Assembly (NCBI RefSeq): GCF_019209865.1
Contig: NZ_JAHUTT010000008.1
Coordinates: 1-64,000, forward strand
From: Shewanella sp. NIFS-20-20
GTDB lineage: Bacteria; Pseudomonadota; Gammaproteobacteria; Enterobacterales; Shewanellaceae
DNA length: 64,000 nt
Reading direction: 5' to 3'
Shown: positions 43,180 to 51,129 of the stretch, piece after piece
Layout of the letters: every line of letters starts with the position of its first letter
Numbering within the stretch: position 1 is the first letter of the stretch
Translations under genes and position numbers: made by a program
The notes under the pieces: model-generated
The model's database searches: none
Told to the model about the DNA's origin: nothing
The model's input: the letters and a program-made list of their open reading frames with translations, nothing else

Positions 43180-44139
43180 ATGACAGAACAATCCCCATTT
43201 TTGGTTCAAGTGAATCAAGCGTTTAATGTCCCGGCTCCTGATGCTTTCGTTCTGGAAGGATATGGTGCCGACACTACCCATCCAAACATTCCCGTTCGCA
43301 AGGACGAGTATGTTTTTAGAAAAGAAGACTTACGTGACGTATTGGCGTTCTTGTCTCACCCAGACGGTGACGGTTTGTATATTACAGGCCCCACGGGATG
43401 CGGTAAGACCTCGCTAATTTGCCAAGTTGCTTCTCGATTGAATTGGCCTGTTCAGCAAATTACTGCGCACGGTCGATTGGAGTTGTCCGATCTTATCGGT
43501 CACCACACACTGGTTAATGGCAACATGACCTTTGTGTATGGGCCGCTGGCACTGGCTGTCAAGCATGGCCATTTGCTGATCATTAATGAAATGGATCTTG
43601 CTGAGCCTGCTGAACTGGCTGGGCTCAATGACATTTTGGAAGGTGCCCCGTTGGTCATCGCACAAAATGGCGGTGAGATCATCATGCCACATGCCAAGTT
43701 TCGTTTTATCGCTACCGGCAACAGTGCGGGCAGCGGTGACCAAACGGGCTTGTATCAAGGTGTGCTCCAACAGAATTTGGCTTTTCTTGATCGCTTTAGA
43801 ATCATCGAAGCGACCTATGCAGAGCCTTCTGTAGAGGAAGCCATTCTGGAGAACGTTGCGCCGGGCTTGCCAGAAGTCTTTCGCCAGAAAATGGTGAAAG
43901 TGGCTGGTGACATTCGTCGTCTCTTTATTGGGGGCGCGGATGGCGGTGCTGAGCTTAGTATCACCATGTCCACTAGGACCTTGGTGCGCTGGGCAAAGTT
44001 AACACTTGCTTTCAAAGGTGCTCCTAACGCAGTGGAGTATGCACTGGTTCGGTCTTTGACGGCTCGTGCTGAGTTGGAGCAACGTGAAGCTATTCACCGT
44101 ATTGCCGCTGATGTCTTCGGTGACCACTGGGAGGATTGA
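43180..44139 (+). CDS. CobS/MoxR-like AAA+ ATPase
   Basis: This 319-residue AAA+ protein has Walker A GPTGCGKT at 70-77 and Walker B LLIINEMD with Glu137. Sensor and arginine-finger regions follow (FRFIATGNSAGSGDQTGLYQG, then FLDRFRI). It resembles CobS of cobalt chelatase and MoxR ATPases, which work with a VWA-domain partner to remodel proteins or insert metals. The probable VWA partner is at 46530. The ATG at 43180 is chosen for TGAGG in the leader; a longer frame to 43063 runs through the leader hairpins. The start of the next gene overlaps its stop. Confidence 0.85.
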   Translation: MTEQSPFLVQVNQAFNVPAPDAFVLEGYGADTTHPNIPVRKDEYVFRKEDLRDVLAFLSHPDGDGLYITGPTGCGKTSLICQVASRLNWPVQQITAHGRLELSDLIGHHTLVNGNMTFVYGPLALAVKHGHLLIINEMDLAEPAELAGLNDILEGAPLVIAQNGGEIIMPHAKFRFIATGNSAGSGDQTGLYQGVLQQNLAFLDRFRIIEATYAEPSVEEAILENVAPGLPEVFRQKMVKVAGDIRRLFIGGADGGAELSITMSTRTLVRWAKLTLAFKGAPNAVEYALVRSLTARAELEQREAIHRIAADVFGDHWED

Positions 44140-44906
44140 TGATGGAAAAGTGCTTTGCTCTTTACCGTTACAGTCATTCTGATGGGACAGCCAAAGAATG
44201 GGCCATTTACGTTGGATCAGACACCCAGGAGATTGAAGTTCGGTTTGGAAAAGCTGGTCAAATGTCGCAGCAGCGATTGATTGACTCGACTGATCCTAAC
44301 GCTGAAGCAGACCGACGAATCAATGAGAAAATCAACAAGGGTTATCGATTTGTTGGACAAGTCGGCATTGATCATCAAGGGCGGCCATTTGAACTCTCAA
44401 ATGCGCTAGATAGCGTCGCGTGCGCCAATAACGTCAGTTGGGAGTTTCGTACTCGCAAGGACGTCAATGGCCAAATCTCGCTGGCTCAAAAAGCGTTGTT
44501 CGATATGGCAAAGCTGCTTGAAGCCTATGGCTTGGCTGTTATTGATGATAACCAGGTCAGGATTGGAAAATGGTCATTAGGGTTTTGCAAAAGCGGATTA
44601 CCTAGTACCAATCAAATCAGCATGGTGTCAGGTGAAGGCGCTGGCATTGTTAACACTGATGATGGCCCGTGGCCATTGTTGCTGTTACTGGCCTTTAAGC
44701 GTCAATTACCACCATTGTGTTCGCTCACAGTAGCGAGTCCTGAAGGGATAGAAGTATCCGACCAACTGAAGTTGGAAAAAGATGTATTGCGGTTGCTAGG
44801 CAGTGATTTAGAGCGGGTTCGCCCGATTGCTGAAGCACTGGACTTAATGCCTGCGAAAATCGATCTCAACCAATCGTCGCCTGATTCGCAAAATTACTAT
44901 TTCTGA
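44136..44906 (+). CDS. WGR-like conserved ICE protein
   Basis: This 256-residue soluble protein has an N-terminal 50 residues (KCFALYRYSHSDGTAKEWAIYVGSDTQEIEVRFGKAGQMSQQRLI) resembling a WGR-type fold, a module often linked to nucleic acid binding. The rest contains Leu-rich helices and a conserved-looking GDGPWPLLLLLAF-type stretch. The C-terminus SSPDSQNYYF resembles the SSFYF and NSFYF tails of exo and the gene at 45005. Its start overlaps the AAA+ gene stop, so the two are coupled and likely cooperate. Function unknown. Confidence 0.6.
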   Translation: MMMEKCFALYRYSHSDGTAKEWAIYVGSDTQEIEVRFGKAGQMSQQRLIDSTDPNAEADRRINEKINKGYRFVGQVGIDHQGRPFELSNALDSVACANNVSWEFRTRKDVNGQISLAQKALFDMAKLLEAYGLAVIDDNQVRIGKWSLGFCKSGLPSTNQISMVSGEGAGIVNTDDGPWPLLLLLAFKRQLPPLCSLTVASPEGIEVSDQLKLEKDVLRLLGSDLERVRPIAEALDLMPAKIDLNQSSPDSQNYYF

Positions 44907-44937
44907 TAGTGGTATTGCCATTAGCGCGTCAACTACT

Positions 44938-45004
44938 ACCACCCAAACGGGGGCCATTGCTCCTGTTTGGAGTGGTGCGTCCCCATCTCGCATGAGGATG
45001 CACT
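44938..45004 (+). promoter_or_regulatory. Two-hairpin leader, copy F
   Basis: It opens ACCACCCAAACGGGG. Hairpin 1: CCAAACGGGG with CTCCTGTTTGG. Hairpin 2: GTGCGTCC (44975-44982) with GGATGCAC (44996-45003), eight pairs with one G-U, containing the AGGA ribosome site of the gene at 45005. Confidence 0.74.
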
Positions 45005-45958
45005 ATGAGTATTCAAACCCTCGACAAACTTTTGATTTGTCACATCGACTGTTCCATCTGGAGCGGTAGAAAAAAACTAAGGCCTGAAGATTTCAGATTA
45101 GCCAATGGCAGCCAACTTCCACCGAAGGATGTTGCCAGCTTAGGGAGTAAAAAAATTTGCGACCCAGAGGCATTGGCGAACTTTGAACGGCTTAAAAAAG
45201 AAGCGCAGCGCTTGTGTGAGCAAGTCGGTGTGCGGTTTTTAGGTGGCTATGCCGTCCCTGAAGACCGAATTGATCAGATTGTTCCAGAGCTTGACCGGAT
45301 CGGTCAGGAGTTTGCGCAGTGTAAGCAGTTGTTCTTGGACAACTATGATCAGGTGACGTTTGACTGGGTTGCGAAACACCCGGAATTTGCAGATGCAATC
45401 CGGCGTGCGCTGTCACCCATCGAAGACGTGGAACAACGGCTTCAGTTCGATTATGCCATCTATCGAATGCAACCGGCTGAACAAGCTGGAGGCTTAGATG
45501 ACAAGGTCAATGGTATGGGACACACCCTCTTTAGGGAGGTGGCTCGTGATGCCAATGAACTGTTTGAGCGTTCCGTTGCAGGCAAGAATCAAATCAGTCA
45601 GCGAGCCCTTAATCCGCTCAAGCGATTAAGAGACAAGTTGGATGGTTTGTCCTTCCTGGATCATCGAGTTCAGCCGATGGTTGAAGCGATGGACAATTTA
45701 TTTGTTCGTCTGCCGAAGACCGGCCCTGTGACAGACAATCTCTATCACGAACTGATGGCGACCATTTTAATTTTGTCTGATCCAGACAAGATGAGAATGC
45801 ACGGTGAAGGTCAATTGGATATCAGACAACTGATGCCCAAACCTGAACCTAAACCCGCACAGCCAGTATCTGCTCAGGCAGATAACTTACGTGCAATACC
45901 ACAACCAACCGTCAGACCAAACCTTGGTTCGACTGTACCAAACTCATTTTATTTCTAA
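45005..45958 (+). CDS. DUF3150-like ICE protein
   Basis: This 317-residue, mostly helical protein has the layout of the DUF3150 family: LLICHIDCSIWSGRKKLRPEDFRL, then LGSKKICDPEALANFERLKKEAQRLCEQVGVRFLGGYAVP, then long helices. The C-terminal 55 residues are Pro-rich and end VPNSFYF. It lies between the CobS-like ATPase and the VWA/CobT-like gene and is probably part of the same assembly. No catalytic residues are apparent. Confidence 0.7.
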   Translation: MSIQTLDKLLICHIDCSIWSGRKKLRPEDFRLANGSQLPPKDVASLGSKKICDPEALANFERLKKEAQRLCEQVGVRFLGGYAVPEDRIDQIVPELDRIGQEFAQCKQLFLDNYDQVTFDWVAKHPEFADAIRRALSPIEDVEQRLQFDYAIYRMQPAEQAGGLDDKVNGMGHTLFREVARDANELFERSVAGKNQISQRALNPLKRLRDKLDGLSFLDHRVQPMVEAMDNLFVRLPKTGPVTDNLYHELMATILILSDPDKMRMHGEGQLDIRQLMPKPEPKPAQPVSAQADNLRAIPQPTVRPNLGSTVPNSFYF

Positions 45959-45961
45959 CGT

Positions 45962-46019
45962 CCTTGAGGGCATGTTGCCCTTAAGGGCGCATGTCCTCTG
46001 AACTATGTAAGAGGAAATT
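45962..46019 (+). promoter_or_regulatory. Two-hairpin leader, copy G
   Basis: Hairpin 1: CCTTGAGGGC (45962-45971) with GCCCTTAAGG (45977-45986). Hairpin 2: TCCTCT (45994-45999) with AGAGGA (46010-46015), which is itself the ribosome site of the gene at 46020. Confidence 0.74.
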
Positions 46020-46460
46020 ATGCAATCAACCATCCATAACCCCAGCCAACTGAACCAGTTTGAACCGCATTTTCGTGGTGTGACTGATGCGGTTGAAAGT
46101 GAATCGATACCAGAAGTGGCGTGTTGTCGAACGTTAGTACAACGGTCGTACTCAACACATAGTGTCTTGATCCCCAAGAACCCTGTTTTGATCGCAGATG
46201 CGGACGCACAAGGAGTTTGGGTAACGGCCATGGTATTTGTTCCAAACATGGCATTGCAGCAAACCGCTTTTGAGCGGGCCTGGCTGCAATATCAGCACGA
46301 GGTGTCTACTCAGTTACAAGACCAGTACGGTCTGACATTGGATGACATCCTGAGTTTAGACCAGCTTAAAACGTCATTTGAGCAGCACGAGAGTCCAGCT
46401 CAATTGGTGGCTTGGTTAGGTCAAAAATATGACCTGGATAAGCTAAAAGCACAGGTTTAA
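46020..46460 (+). CDS. Conserved small ICE protein before the VWA gene
   Basis: This 146-residue soluble protein contains EVACCRTLVQRSYSTHSVLIPKNPVLIADADAQGVWVTAMVFVPNMALQQTAFERAWLQYQHEV, an alpha/beta segment with no recognised motif, and a C-terminal helical part ending LVAWLGQKYDLDKLKAQV. It has its own structured leader and AGAGGA ribosome site. It is placed between the DUF3150-like gene and the VWA gene, so it may belong with them. I do not recognise the family. Confidence 0.6.
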   Translation: MQSTIHNPSQLNQFEPHFRGVTDAVESESIPEVACCRTLVQRSYSTHSVLIPKNPVLIADADAQGVWVTAMVFVPNMALQQTAFERAWLQYQHEVSTQLQDQYGLTLDDILSLDQLKTSFEQHESPAQLVAWLGQKYDLDKLKAQV

Positions 46461-46471
46461 ACACTTACATT

Positions 46472-46529
46472 CCCAGCGGGGAAACGCTCCCGCTGAGGGA
46501 GTATTCCCCCTAATGATTAGGAGACTCCC
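46472..46529 (+). promoter_or_regulatory. Two-hairpin leader, copy H
   Basis: Hairpin 1: CCCAGCGGG with CCCGCTGAGGG. Hairpin 2: GGGAGT (46497-46502) with ACTCCC (46524-46529), closing also through CCT/AGG, so the TAGGAG ribosome site of the gene at 46530 is inside the structure and the stem ends at the start codon. Confidence 0.74.
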
Positions 46530-48185
46530 ATGAATCATCCATTAAAAAACGCACTGCCAATCGTTGCCGCCGCTTATGGCGAAAAGTTTGGTGTGAAGGT
46601 GCTTATTCAAGGACAAGATGCGTTTACCGATGGTGAGCGGATTGTGATCCCAACAGCAAACCCAGACGACCCACACTATCAACAGATAGCTTGGGGTTAT
46701 CTGGCTCATGAAGCGGCGCATATTCGGCATACCAATTTTGACATGGTGAAGAAGGCGTCGTCTAAGCCGATCCGTAAGGCACTTCTCAATATTATTGAGG
46801 ATGTGCGCATTGAAAACGAATTGGCAAAGGATTACCCCGGAACCCGGCGCAGTATTTCGCAAGTGATTGAGTACATGGTGGACACACAGCAAATGTGTGT
46901 ACCTGAACAGCCTGAGCCTGCATCTAACTTGCAAGCCTGGTTGTTGTTTCGCTTGAGATGCCATTTTCTGGGCCAGAAAGCACTGACGCCTTTGTATCAA
47001 GCTGTTGATGAAAGGGTGAGACAACTCTTTCCTGCCGCAGCGATGAGCCGGTTAAGCGCCATGCTGACAGCAGTGCCTAGCCTGGCATCTACAGGTGAAG
47101 TGCTGAAACTTGTCGATGCCATCGTTGCCATGTTGGAAGAAGAATCTCGTCCACCACAGGATGAGTCGGATGCTGATAACGGTGATGACATTGGACAAGA
47201 TGCGAGTAATGACAGCAATAGCAGTAGTGACAGTCAAACCCCGGAAACAGGTTCGTCTGCAACGGGGGATGCTGCTGAAACGGGAGATTCTGATAACTCT
47301 GATCAAGCTGACAATTTGCGACAAGCCTTAGAGGCCAGTGCCGCTCAGTTTGAATCCGATACCTTTGCACAAGTGGCAGAAGTGTTGTCGGAACAAGCTG
47401 AAGGACATCAGGGTGTCACTCCACTCAGTTTGCCCCAAGCAGAGCAGGCTATGTTGGGTGATGAGGCCATCTTGACCTTATCGGCGTCTGAGTCCGCTCA
47501 AATTCGAGCCCGACTTAGGGGCATGGTTCAGTCCAGTCAGGACAATCGGAATCATGCCAAAAGGCACGGTCTTCGAGTTGCAACCCATCGTCTTGCCGCT
47601 TCACAAGCCGGTGAGTCGAGATTGTTTATTCAAAGGCAACCTCGCATTGCGCCTAATGCTGCTGTGCACTTGCTGGTCGATATATCGGGTTCAATGGGTA
47701 AACCCATTGGCGAAGGTAATCGAAAGTACTTTCATGTTGCCAATGAAGCCGCTTTGGCTTTGGCCATGGCACTGGAAGGCATACCGGGTGTTGTACCTGC
47801 GGTCAGTTATTTTCCTGGTATTCATCAGGAAGTTTCTATCGCGTTATTGCCCAAGCAATCGGTTCGACATCGGGCCGCCTGTTTTGACCAAAAAACACGA
47901 GGTTGTACGCCTATGGCACAAGCGATGTGGTTTGCGGCAAACAGTTTGTTAGCGCAAAAACAGAAGCGAAAGCTAATGATAGTGCTAACCGATGGTGACC
48001 CAGATGATTGGGCTGCCACGCATGACATTGTTGACCGGTGCAGACGCAGTGGCTTTGAGCTGCTGGGGATCGGGATTCAAACACGCAGTGTTGAGAAATT
48101 CTTTCCTCAAAGCATCGTGATTAACGACGTCAAAGATCTGAAGCGTGAGTTATTCGAAGTAACACAACAACTGTTAATTCAGTAA
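46530..48185 (+). CDS. CobT-like VWA-domain protein with HExxH motif
   Basis: This 551-residue protein has an N-terminal region with an HExxH motif at 60-64 (LAHEAAHIRHT), as in zinc metallopeptidases. An acidic low-complexity linker (about 205-260; Asp/Ser/Asn-rich) follows, then a VWA domain with the MIDAS motif DISGS (Asp384, Ser386, Ser388) and TDGDPDD later. VWA proteins partner MoxR/CobS AAA+ ATPases, and the ATPase at 43180 is the obvious partner. The assembly could remodel or process a protein. The gene is conserved in SXT/R391 elements but its role is not established to my knowledge. Confidence 0.8.
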   Translation: MNHPLKNALPIVAAAYGEKFGVKVLIQGQDAFTDGERIVIPTANPDDPHYQQIAWGYLAHEAAHIRHTNFDMVKKASSKPIRKALLNIIEDVRIENELAKDYPGTRRSISQVIEYMVDTQQMCVPEQPEPASNLQAWLLFRLRCHFLGQKALTPLYQAVDERVRQLFPAAAMSRLSAMLTAVPSLASTGEVLKLVDAIVAMLEEESRPPQDESDADNGDDIGQDASNDSNSSSDSQTPETGSSATGDAAETGDSDNSDQADNLRQALEASAAQFESDTFAQVAEVLSEQAEGHQGVTPLSLPQAEQAMLGDEAILTLSASESAQIRARLRGMVQSSQDNRNHAKRHGLRVATHRLAASQAGESRLFIQRQPRIAPNAAVHLLVDISGSMGKPIGEGNRKYFHVANEAALALAMALEGIPGVVPAVSYFPGIHQEVSIALLPKQSVRHRAACFDQKTRGCTPMAQAMWFAANSLLAQKQKRKLMIVLTDGDPDDWAATHDIVDRCRRSGFELLGIGIQTRSVEKFFPQSIVINDVKDLKRELFEVTQQLLIQ

Positions 48186-48202
48186 CCACATCAACTTTAC
48201 CA

Positions 48203-48271
48203 CCCTGCGGGGACGATTCCGTCCCCTTCAGGGCATGGGTTCGTCTCCGCTTTTTTTTTGGGGAGACTCCT
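48203..48271 (+). promoter_or_regulatory. Two-hairpin leader of radC, copy I
   Basis: It is preceded by ACCA. Hairpin 1: CCCTGCGGGGA with TCCCCTTCAGGG. Hairpin 2: GTCTCC (48243-48248) with GGAGAC (48262-48267), covering the GGGGAG ribosome site. A run of nine T lies in the second loop. The gene after it is radC, the gene that gave its name to the described radC RNA motif. Confidence 0.75.
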
Positions 48272-48769
48272 ATGAAAAACAAAAAGTTCTTAGCTGGCGA
48301 AGAAGCCGGTACTTATATCGTTCCTGAGCAAGTGACTGAAGCGGATATCTTAGATATGGCGCTCAAGCTTGCCCGTGGTCGATTGAGTAAAGGTCGAAAA
48401 ATTGAACAGCCATCGTCGGCGTTCTCATACCTGCAAACACTGATGCACGAGTATGAGCACGAAGTCTTTGGCGTGCTGTTTCTTGATACAAAGCATCGTG
48501 TCATTCGATTTGAAGAGCTGTTCAAAGGCACTTTAGATGCGGCGAGCGTGTATCCAAGGGAAGTAACAAAACGAGCGCTAGAACTTAATGCGGCAGCAGT
48601 GATACTGGTTCATAACCATCCATCGGGTGATCCTGAACCCAGTGAAGCTGATAAACGCATCACTCATCGACTCCGTGACGCCTTGTCACTTGTTGATATT
48701 CGAACGCTTGACCATGTCGTGGTCGCATACGAGGGCTGCGTTTCGCTTGCCGAACGCGGTTATCTTTAA
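48272..48769 (+). CDS. radC: RadC-family JAB/MPN protein
   Basis: This 165-residue protein has the JAMM metal site complete: Glu64 (EHEVFGVLFLD) and HNHPSGDPEPSEAD giving His114, His116, Ser124 and Asp127. It lacks the N-terminal helix-hairpin-helix part of chromosomal RadC, as usual for mobile-element copies. RadC-like proteins are widespread on ICEs and plasmids, and a nuclease or peptidase role has been proposed but not settled. Its stop overlaps the start of the next gene. Confidence 0.9.
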   Translation: MKNKKFLAGEEAGTYIVPEQVTEADILDMALKLARGRLSKGRKIEQPSSAFSYLQTLMHEYEHEVFGVLFLDTKHRVIRFEELFKGTLDAASVYPREVTKRALELNAAAVILVHNHPSGDPEPSEADKRITHRLRDALSLVDIRTLDHVVVAYEGCVSLAERGYL

Positions 48770-49110
48770 TGAATGGGGGCATTGCCCATTCACCTTCATC
48801 ACAAAAGCAGTCCCATCAACACACGTTATCACAGCTCGAATTTCTATTTGAGTTTGATGATGCCCCAGTCACTTGGTCTGACACGGAAATCTGGCAGTTA
48901 CGCGAAGGCATTCTATTGGATGCGATCCGTGTATTGCTGGACGGTCGTGTCAGTACTCGGTTGCGCAAGGATGTGTTGTCGTGGATTCAAAATGACGAAA
49001 TTGCGCCATTTTGCTTTCGTGTTTGCGCGATGGCTGCGGTTGTCGATCCTGATGTGCTTCGTGAGTCCATCATGTGGCTATTAAGACGACATGGTATCCA
49101 GCTTGACTAA
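48769..49110 (+). CDS. Small conserved protein after radC
   Basis: This 113-residue protein starts at ATG 48769, inside the radC stop (TAATG). The folded part begins around residue 22: QLEFLFEFDDAPVTWSDTEIWQLREGILLDAIRVLLDGRVSTRLRKDVLSWIQNDEIAPFCFRVCAMAAVVDPDVLRESIMWLLRRHGI, strongly helical. The first 20 residues are low quality, and a TGAATGGG/CCCATTCA hairpin covers the start region (48770-48792). The frame is likely real because of the coherent helices and tight spacing. Function unknown. Confidence 0.6.
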   Translation: MNGGIAHSPSSQKQSHQHTLSQLEFLFEFDDAPVTWSDTEIWQLREGILLDAIRVLLDGRVSTRLRKDVLSWIQNDEIAPFCFRVCAMAAVVDPDVLRESIMWLLRRHGIQLD

Positions 49111-49200
49111 CGCTCCTGTATTAACCGAACGGCTAATGCAGGACCCAAGCTGACTTTTACCACCTGTGGTAGGAGTCGGCATTTTACTGAAGGAGGTTAT

Positions 49201-50274
49201 ATGGCGTTACCTTTACAAATTGAAACAGTAAGGCCATATCTTAATGGCCAATGGCTTCAAATACTGGCGGCGTTGGTGCCAGAACTTGATGCCGCTATTG
49301 CTCGAAAAGGCCGTCATGTGGCTTGTCCTGTTCATGGCGGTCGTGATGGCTTTAGGCTGTTCAAAGATGCTGAATATACCGGTGGTGGCGTTTGTAATAC
49401 CTGCGGTATCTTTCATGATGGCTTTGAACTGTTGTCTTGGATTAATGGGTGGAACTTTGCTCAGTCTATTGAAGCAATTGGCCAAGTTCTTGGTATTCAA
49501 CCCGGACAAATACAAGCACCTTCTCGGGCAATAACGCGTAACGCTGTTGATTGGAAGGCTAGAAAGCAGGACGAGGACAAAGCGATTATCCATCGCTTGA
49601 ATCAAACCTGGGGAGAAACGCTATCTCTTGCAGATGCTCGTGCGCAACCAGTTTGGAACTACTTGCATCGTCGTGGCATTGTTACCCGGCTTCGTCCTGA
49701 ATGGGATTCGGTGCTGAGGTTTCATCCAAACTTGCCTTACCATGATGAAGATGGTCTGTTTATCGATAGCTACCCAGCGCTGCTAGGTAAAATCGTTACT
49801 CAGCAAGGGCGTTCGGCCACGTTTCATCGGATCTACCTAAGTGAAGATGGATTCAAAGCGCCGGTTGAAAAGCCTAAAAAGATGATGCCCATACCAAGTG
49901 ACAGAACAATCACTGGCGGTGCCATTCCGATTGGTGAGCCTGGTGAAGTATTAGGTGTTTCTGAAGGCATCGAAACAGCTTTAGCGGTTACCAGAGCAAC
50001 GGGACAAACATGTTGGTCGGTTGTGAATGCAACCCTACTGGCTAGGTTTGAACCACCAAGTAATGTGAAAATGCTGTACATCTGGGCAGATCACGATCTC
50101 TCTGAGACCGGCCTGAATGCAGCGAATGAACTCAAGAAAAAAGCCTGGCAAAAAGGCATTCTGACACAAGTGTTGATCCCTCCGATACCAACGTCACTTG
50201 GCGTGAAAAGTTGGGATTGGAATGATGTGCTGAATGTTTACGGTGCCATGGGCTTTCCTAAAGTTCATATCTGA
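49201..50274 (+). CDS. Toprim-domain primase-like protein
   Basis: This 357-residue protein has an N-terminal zinc-finger-like set (Cys42, His45, Cys65, Cys68 in VACPVHGG and GGVCNTCG), similar to primase zinc-binding domains, and a C-terminal Toprim domain with Glu255 (GVSEGIETALA) and DHD at 297-299. The catalytic residues of Toprim are present. It could prime the complementary strand in the recipient or act in repair. It is preceded by GAAGGAGG and a short hairpin (ACCAC/GTGGT near 49155), lies in the region left of traF, and is followed by a strong terminator. Confidence 0.78.
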   Translation: MALPLQIETVRPYLNGQWLQILAALVPELDAAIARKGRHVACPVHGGRDGFRLFKDAEYTGGGVCNTCGIFHDGFELLSWINGWNFAQSIEAIGQVLGIQPGQIQAPSRAITRNAVDWKARKQDEDKAIIHRLNQTWGETLSLADARAQPVWNYLHRRGIVTRLRPEWDSVLRFHPNLPYHDEDGLFIDSYPALLGKIVTQQGRSATFHRIYLSEDGFKAPVEKPKKMMPIPSDRTITGGAIPIGEPGEVLGVSEGIETALAVTRATGQTCWSVVNATLLARFEPPSNVKMLYIWADHDLSETGLNAANELKKKAWQKGILTQVLIPPIPTSLGVKSWDWNDVLNVYGAMGFPKVHI

Positions 50275-50278
50275 TCCA

Positions 50279-50300
50279 AGGGGCTTCGGCCCCTTTTTTT
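50279..50300 (+). terminator. Intrinsic terminator after the primase-like gene
   Basis: GGGGC-TTCG-GCCCC followed by TTTTTTT is a textbook terminator with a UUCG tetraloop. Confidence 0.93.
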
Positions 50301-50302
50301 GC

Positions 50303-50363
50303 GCCTTGCATATTTGAAAAAACATGGAGAATGAAAAATAGATAACCAATAGGAGAAACAAAC
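50303..50363 (+). promoter_or_regulatory. Leader sharing an 18-bp element with the leader at 3159
   Basis: GCCTTGCATATTTGAAAA (50303-50320) and TAACCAATA (50343-50351) recur from 3159-3176 and 3208-3216. Between them TGGAGAATGAAAA resembles TGGAAAATGGAAA of the other copy. It directly follows a terminator, so it should contain a promoter. Confidence 0.55.
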
Positions 50364-51068
50364 ATGATGGTATTAACCCTGTTAACAAAGCAGATTGATG
50401 GTGAGTTTACGGTTTACTGGAAGACCGGCCTTCGAAGAGGTGGTGAGCTAAAGGTCGATTTAGGTGAGCAATACGACAAGCTACCTGAGCAGCAAAAGCC
50501 AATTGCAGCTGAGCTCTATGCGATTCACCACCTATTGTCAGTGAAAGAGGTGATGGGGAGTAACCGAAGCGGCAATGGCCTTCAAATCCGGGTCAGTAAA
50601 GGAGCTATCAAAAAGTTACAGAAACAACGCTCAACTCAGCATTCACTATACAGCCTGACCAGGTTCTTGCTCACCCGTTACCAAGAAGCACAGATATCGG
50701 TAGAGAAGCGGGACGATTGGCTCTCACATTCCTTCGAAGAATACAGCGTCGATAATGCTACAGTGAGAGAAATCGATGAGGTCATCAACGTTCCGAACAT
50801 TGGACCTGTCGTGGTGACTCGTCATGCACTGGAACGGTTTGTGGAACGGCTTTCAGACGGTGCTCCTAAGCATCCTTGGAAGGCTTTGTGCGCCAAATTG
50901 TGTAGCACAGAATTGGCAAAATCATTATTGCCAGAATATATAGCTTCAAACAAAGCCAAAAAATACTTCGTACAGGCTGAGTTTTGGTGTCATGGCAGCT
51001 CTGGTATGCACTTTGTTATGGTGCCATCAGCTAACGTACTTACGTTAGTAACAGTGTTTAATAGATAG
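50364..51068 (+). CDS. Conserved ICE protein in HS3, function unknown
   Basis: This 234-residue soluble protein has an N-terminal strand-rich part (LTLLTKQIDGEFTVYWKTGLRRGGELKVDLG), a middle helix with KGAIKKLQKQRS and a C-terminal part containing VPNIGPVVVTRHALERFVERLSDGAPKHPWKALCAKL. TRHALERFVER is a motif seen in various uncharacterised phage and ICE proteins. It has AGGAGA upstream and its own promoter-like leader. It sits just left of traF, in variable site HS3. No function can be given. Confidence 0.62.
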   Translation: MMVLTLLTKQIDGEFTVYWKTGLRRGGELKVDLGEQYDKLPEQQKPIAAELYAIHHLLSVKEVMGSNRSGNGLQIRVSKGAIKKLQKQRSTQHSLYSLTRFLLTRYQEAQISVEKRDDWLSHSFEEYSVDNATVREIDEVINVPNIGPVVVTRHALERFVERLSDGAPKHPWKALCAKLCSTELAKSLLPEYIASNKAKKYFVQAEFWCHGSSGMHFVMVPSANVLTLVTVFNR

Positions 51069-51129
51069 TCAGAAACACACACGATTCCTTCATCTATCTG
51101 GCCAATCGCTCTTATGGGGATCTTTAGCA

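Noticed and set aside
46542-47024. 160-residue minus-strand frame inside the VWA gene
   Set aside because: It is antisense to the HExxH-containing coding region and has no recognisable domain.
39941-50300. CRISPR array suggested by regularly recurring C-rich/G-rich repeats
   Set aside because: The repeats are not identical, are spaced by whole genes and always sit directly before start codons, so they are leader structures.
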